Source of the DNA: Clavelina lepadiformis
Taxonomy: Eukaryota; Chordata; Ascidiacea; Aplousobranchia; Clavelinidae
NCBI RefSeq assembly: GCF_947623445.1
Contig: NC_135242.1
Coordinates: 19,468,001 to 19,532,000 of the forward strand
Direction of reading: 5' to 3'
DNA: 64,000 nt
The translations under genes were made by a program, and so were the position numbers. Each line of letters starts with the position of its first letter. Position 1 is the first letter of the stretch. Of this stretch, positions 59,701 through 64,000 are shown piece by piece. The notes under the pieces are model-generated. The model was not told where the DNA came from, did not search any database, and saw only the letters and a list, made by a program, of their open reading frames with translations.

Positions 59701-60905
59701 GACGAGTAAAGTTGATTGGCGTGGATACTGCTTGCTTGCGGTGCGCCAGCTACTTGCTGCATAATAGAAGCAATAGTTAACAATGCAACAAAAAAGCATT
59801 TTTGAGACACATGGCCGTAGCCACAAAACAGCTCTGCCAAAGCATGGGAAATGTTGTATAGCAAGGTACAATACTACGCAAAATTTTATGAACACGAAAT
59901 TTCGGCATGTTTTACGCAATTACGCATCTCTGTCCATTTACAAGCCTAACTTGGACTTCTAACTAGTGAGGTGATGTGAAATCCAGCATGACGTATACAC
60001 GAATCGGCTGTAAGCGAAGCATTGTCTCATGCAATGCACTGTTCAGTCTGTTATAAAAGGCCGACAAACAGCTTTCGCAATTTGATTGCTTGTCTTTTCG
60101 AAAATTTGAAATTTGGCACTTCGGCCTTCAGTCACCTGAGGTCAGGAAAAGGCCAATCAAGGTCATGCTTCGAGGTCACGTTACAAGGTTATCTGTTCTT
60201 TCAGGTATATACAGTAAATTATGGCCTATTAACGATTAACCACGACCTGTTTGGCGAATTTTTTGTGTTTTCCCTTTTTACCTGTTACTGGGAAAACTTA
60301 GCGGGAACGCCTATTCATGTTTGTACAAGGTAAAATCATCGTCAGCTAGCGAGGGATACGTGATATGGCGGTCCTCTAATGTGTTTGTCAACCGACTACC
60401 ATTACCAACGGGATTATAAATCTTAGCCAGAAAACGTATTTGCTTTTGATCATGATTTTACAATGCGCACAAGTGTGCGGTTTATTCTACGTCCCTACCG
60501 GTTTAAAACAAAACGCGCCGCTTTTCAAGAAAAAAAAAATCAAACGCAAAGCGGTTAAATTTTTTTAGTTAATATAGCTAATGCAGAAATGCGGCTTTCG
60601 AATGTTTATCATGCAAGAATTACTCCAAATCTGCTTAAAACCTCAACGGAAAAGAGGTTATTGCGCTGGTGGGGTTAGAAGCAACAAAAACAACGAGCAC
60701 GCTTTATGCATTATAGGTAACTCACCTCGTAGCCAACCAAGTTGCCTTGCGGCAGCGTTGCCTGCATAACGTTGCTTTGTAGGGGAAGCATATGTTGTAG
60801 CATTGCACGATTTTGGATGAGAGTTTGACGACCGGTGATCTCTAACTGCTGCTTGAGTTGATAGGTGGGATGGAGATACTTGCACGATTCGCGATTGCAG
60901 CGACC
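53727..60905 (-). CDS. MBNL: Muscleblind-like RNA-binding protein, 3' ten exons (5' end outside window)
   Basis: Muscleblind proteins bind YGCY RNA motifs and control alternative splicing. Exons, 5' to 3': 60726-60905, 59639-59756, 58479-58618, 57214-57396, 56870-56959, 55241-55460, 54984-55150, 54723-54855, 54031-54084 and 53727-53956. All phases agree, giving about 504 residues. The first exon starts inside finger 2 ([13 protein letters not shown]), so finger 1 is further upstream, beyond the window. Exon 57214-57396 holds fingers 3 and 4 ([36 protein letters not shown]). It is followed by AKIRAAQ and an Ala/Gln/Thr-rich linker with LKRHAIE. The last three exons add a further tandem CCCH pair ([19 protein letters not shown] and [19 protein letters not shown]) before a 62-residue end. 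The stop is TAA at 53727-53729. Confidence 0.88.
54031..54855 (-). other. MBNL: Exons encoding the extra C-terminal CCCH pair of muscleblind
   Basis: Exon 54723-54855 carries the first extra finger (C-x7-C-x4-C-x3-H). Exon 54031-54084 begins the second, and the last exon (from 53956) completes it (C-x7-C-x4-C-x3-H). The linker [12 protein letters not shown] corresponds to the linker between fingers 3 and 4. The exon boundary inside finger 2 of the pair falls just before the GKC/GRC step, as it does in the finger 1-2 pair. Confidence 0.85.
54568..54676. repeat. Perfect 18-bp intronic inverted repeat
   Basis: Arms gcacacaaaagcatagtt (54568-54585) and its exact reverse complement (54659-54676) are separated by 73 bases. 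They lie in the intron between the two exons of the extra muscleblind finger pair, starting 47 bases after the donor on the minus strand. A pre-mRNA hairpin could form. Confidence 0.8.
56716..56736. repeat. (CA)n microsatellite
   Basis: About ten CA units in a muscleblind intron. On the transcribed strand it reads (GU)n. Confidence 0.85.
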
Positions 60906-63900
60906 CTGATTCGAACACGAGTACTTGCTAATTACCGACAGTTAATTGCTAAGCATAATATGTACAACGACGCAAAAAAAGCTGCAAAAATACAAAAAAT
61001 ATTCTTAATTTAGTACTTTTTTCTTATAAAGTTACAAAGATCAAAGTATATAGTATGTAGAAATAACTTCACGCTTTCTTAGACAAAGGAACTCTCTCAG
61101 TCAACGCTGATTTTACCAGTCGCTCTACGATCTTTATTTTTTTCCCATCTCAGACATGTCCTGGAAAAACCTACCTAGCAAGATTATGACTAAGAACCTG
61201 GCATTAAATGATATGATCGCCCAATACCCAAAAGGAAACCACCGAGGTTCATTGTGTCTTCGTGGGCAGGTTAAGTTTAGAATCGTGTTATTAGGTACAC
61301 TATATGACACTTGGCGCAGATAACAGCAAGTTACAAGGTCTTTAACATAGCAACTGTCTGCTGGCCTAAGCCGTAATCGGCTTTTTTAAGCAGACTTTGC
61401 TGACGACCAAAGTCATCGTAAGTCTTCATTGCGATAACGCTGGTATTTGCGCTCGAATCGAAACGTGGCTATGACGTTACAACACCTTGCAGTACAGGAC
61501 GTGGTGTCAGACCTGACACAGAAACTAACGTTAATAAGTAACAAATGGGTCGAAAATAGCTGTTTTAGCGGTTTTATGAGAGCAAACACATGTGTACCTC
61601 TGTCACCTTCGTAATTAAGGTCGACTCAAATAAATAGGTATAATCGTATGATGGACACTTACAGGTTAAATAGTTGCCAAATAACTGCATCAGTAACCAT
61701 CACTAAACCGCGACATGCGTGCAATTATATTTGTTGGATTGATCAAGGTTGCATGTGTGGCAATTAGCAGATTTGTTTGACAGTATCACCCATTATTCTA
61801 TATAACATTGAACACGAAGCTACAGCTTACATACCACGGGCTTAGGCATGTTATTATACTGTACATACGGTGTAATACTTGTCAACTTTTGTTAACACTC
61901 AACACAGCATCATTTTTTACTTTACAACTATGATGTATATAACGCTACAACTTTGTTCATCAAAGTTTTCATGTGATTCTAAGGAAATTGAACAGGTGGC
62001 TTAAAACTAGGATCGCTAAAACAACTATCCGCGGCCAAGCAGACGAGCAAAAGGAGCCCTGTTTCTTTAAGTCCGAATCGGTTTTATCGAGTCCCAAAAG
62101 TCTGGAATCCAAATCAAAACAGAGTAGAACAGAACGGTATGATCCAAGGACGGTTAATAGATGGAAAAGGGAGGAAGGTTTAGAAGGTAAAGTGGCGTCA
62201 AGTGGCCAACGAAGGGTTCTTCATCGAGTAAGTGAAAGCCCACCTCCTCGTCCAAACAAGGCACGTTCGTACAGATCCACAAACGGATCGGGCAACTGAC
62301 TAAGACGTTTCCTGAATTCAGCAAAACTCTTCCTATTAAACAAGTTTAGTGGTCGATTAGAGTCTATTATAGGATAATCAAGCGATCAATACTGTAAAAG
62401 TCAGATGACAGAAATAATGCCATCAGCAGATACATGAACATAGGCGTAAGTGACACTGCACAGTCTATGGAAGAGACGAGACGAGAAAAGCTGACGTACA
62501 AATGTTAGGTATGAGCTACACACGGCCTCTAGCAAGTGCTTGGCATCTGAACTGGCCCTGTATGTACAAATATTGAAACATAGGTGAATTAACAGCACTG
62601 GTTTAAATTCAAGTTCAAAGTACAACTTTGTTCCCTCTCATAAAGACTGCATGTAAACTATAATCGCCTCGCCTTTGTCCTGTGACTAAGAAGCTTTTCT
62701 GAGTACATTTCTACATCAGCCATAGCAAACATATAACGCAAACGAAATAGATGAATCATGTCTTTGTGCAATACGCTATACTGTTGATCTATTGGGCGAT
62801 TAATTACAAAAGATCTGTCGCCGACGATATTAATCTAAATTTTATACAACCGTCCGCCCTAACGCCCGCAAACAGCCATATATCAAGTCGACATGGCAGT
62901 GGATAAATTTTTATGGTAGCACTCGCTCAACGATTGTCACTGGGTACACAATGTCGGTAAATGTTTGTTTGAATTTTAGCTGATGGGATTAAAATTAGGA
63001 AGACCATTAACGACTATTCATTATAATTGCATTAATAATTAATTACTTAGAACAGGTGCCTTTTCGTTGAAACGCTTAGCCCCAACTACTGTAACTCTAC
63101 TTCGCCCGAAAAGCTGCAACAATACCGTGTTTTAGAAATGGAAGACATTTCCATGTTTTAGTTTACTCGATTCACAATGGTCCAAAATTTAAAGACTGCG
63201 TTCGGTAGCTTCTTCCTCAGCTCGTTTCATAACGGTTGAAGCTAGGTTTGGAAGAAGGATCTGAATGGAGAAACTTACAACTTGTGAAGAGAAAGGTTTA
63301 CCTACTAGCAGCGACGTTTGCGATATCAGACAGAGCTTGTAATCAGTTGGATTACTTCGTTTTCCACATACAGCATTTTAACAATGCATTCGCTGAAGGA
63401 AAACAAAAACAATCCGAGTTTTCTGAACAGAACTTCCTTTAAAGCTACTGTATAAGCAAATTCTGATTTTCTTAATGAGAACTATGAATGAATTTATTTA
63501 AAGGTCCAACATACTTTCAATATAGTTTCCACTTCAAATGGTGGGATGTGCTCTTACCCGTGCAAATGATTTTTCATTTTTTTATTTGAATTTGCGACTA
63601 ACCTTTCTCCTTTCAGTGACGCTTCAATGGTTAACAACTTACAAGCAATGGCGTCAAAAAAATGGATAACATTTCCTGCACCTTAAAGCCAGGCTATTGA
63701 TCACATACCACCCTTTTACGCCATTTACATATCCGCTTATATGGTACTGCTACATGTGGTATAGAGGCGATAGCTGTCCAACTGGAACGTTTGCTAATGC
63801 AAGGCGAGGTATAGGATTTCGTACTGTATAATAAGCACAGGAAAAAATTCTTGCAACAGGCCACGCTCCTGTTAAAAGCCAAATGCCGACAGCTTTCTCT

Positions 63901-64000
63901 ACCACTTTTCCTGGCTTGCTTGGTTTCACAAAACAAACTTAACTCACGAAAGTAAATGGGTCATTACTGTTTCATCAACACTCTCTATTCATCTGCACCT
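60906..64000. other. Probable muscleblind intron, no exon seen
   Basis: The next upstream muscleblind exon (finger 1) was searched for on the minus strand by its CR-x-FQRG pattern and not found, so this stretch is probably intron. A plus-strand frame of 108 codons (61973-62299) is rich in Arg, Lys and Ser but has no domain, and I do not call it. Confidence 0.45.

Noticed and set aside
61973..62299. 108-codon plus frame rich in Arg, Lys and Ser
   Set aside because: No domain, no splice context or conserved motif; it lies in the probable muscleblind intron.
1..64000. CRISPR arrays, rRNA genes or prokaryotic operon signals
   Set aside because: None seen; the sequence is a eukaryotic nuclear locus with spliced genes.

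Overview
The window looks like chordate DNA from a solitary ascidian, most likely Ciona. It is AT-rich, with small phase-compatible exons split by short introns, GT-AG splice sites and many small DNA transposons. The genes are typical of chordates: alkaline ceramidase, IL-17 receptor-like proteins, anosmin-1 and muscleblind. The species is inferred from these features, not proved.

Layout. 1-7009: no gene I can support; several small repeats. 7012-9906: a complete pogo/Tigger-type DNA transposon with TA target duplications, a DD35D transposase fused to a PHD-like zinc domain, and an unexpected Cys-rich frame on the opposite strand. 10782-22765: an alkaline ceramidase (ACER3-like) gene. Its first three exons are followed by two complete, paralogous sets of 3' exons, and a whole type II transmembrane serine protease gene (15417-19061) sits in intron 3. 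Intron 3 also holds two small hAT-like elements with 8-bp target duplications.

24422-44026: a cluster of intronless IL-17 receptor-like (SEFIR) genes. Three short receptors and one pseudogene fragment lie on the minus strand, followed by two long receptors arranged head to head (minus at 33555-35690, plus at 42002-44026). Two of the short paralogues share an almost identical SEFIR segment but have very different ectodomains, which suggests gene conversion.

46357-50997 (+): a complete 14-exon anosmin-1 (ANOS1/KAL1) homologue of about 638 residues with a signal peptide, Cys-rich region, WAP domain and four FN3 domains. 53727-60905 (-): the 3' ten exons of a muscleblind-like (MBNL) gene; the exon for the first zinc finger lies beyond the window. 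Besides the usual fingers, two extra exons plus the start of the last exon encode a further tandem CCCH pair at the C terminus. This extra pair and the ceramidase double cassette are the strongest candidates for something undescribed.

Gene models were built by hand from splice sites, reading phase and family resemblance. There was no transcript evidence or database search.
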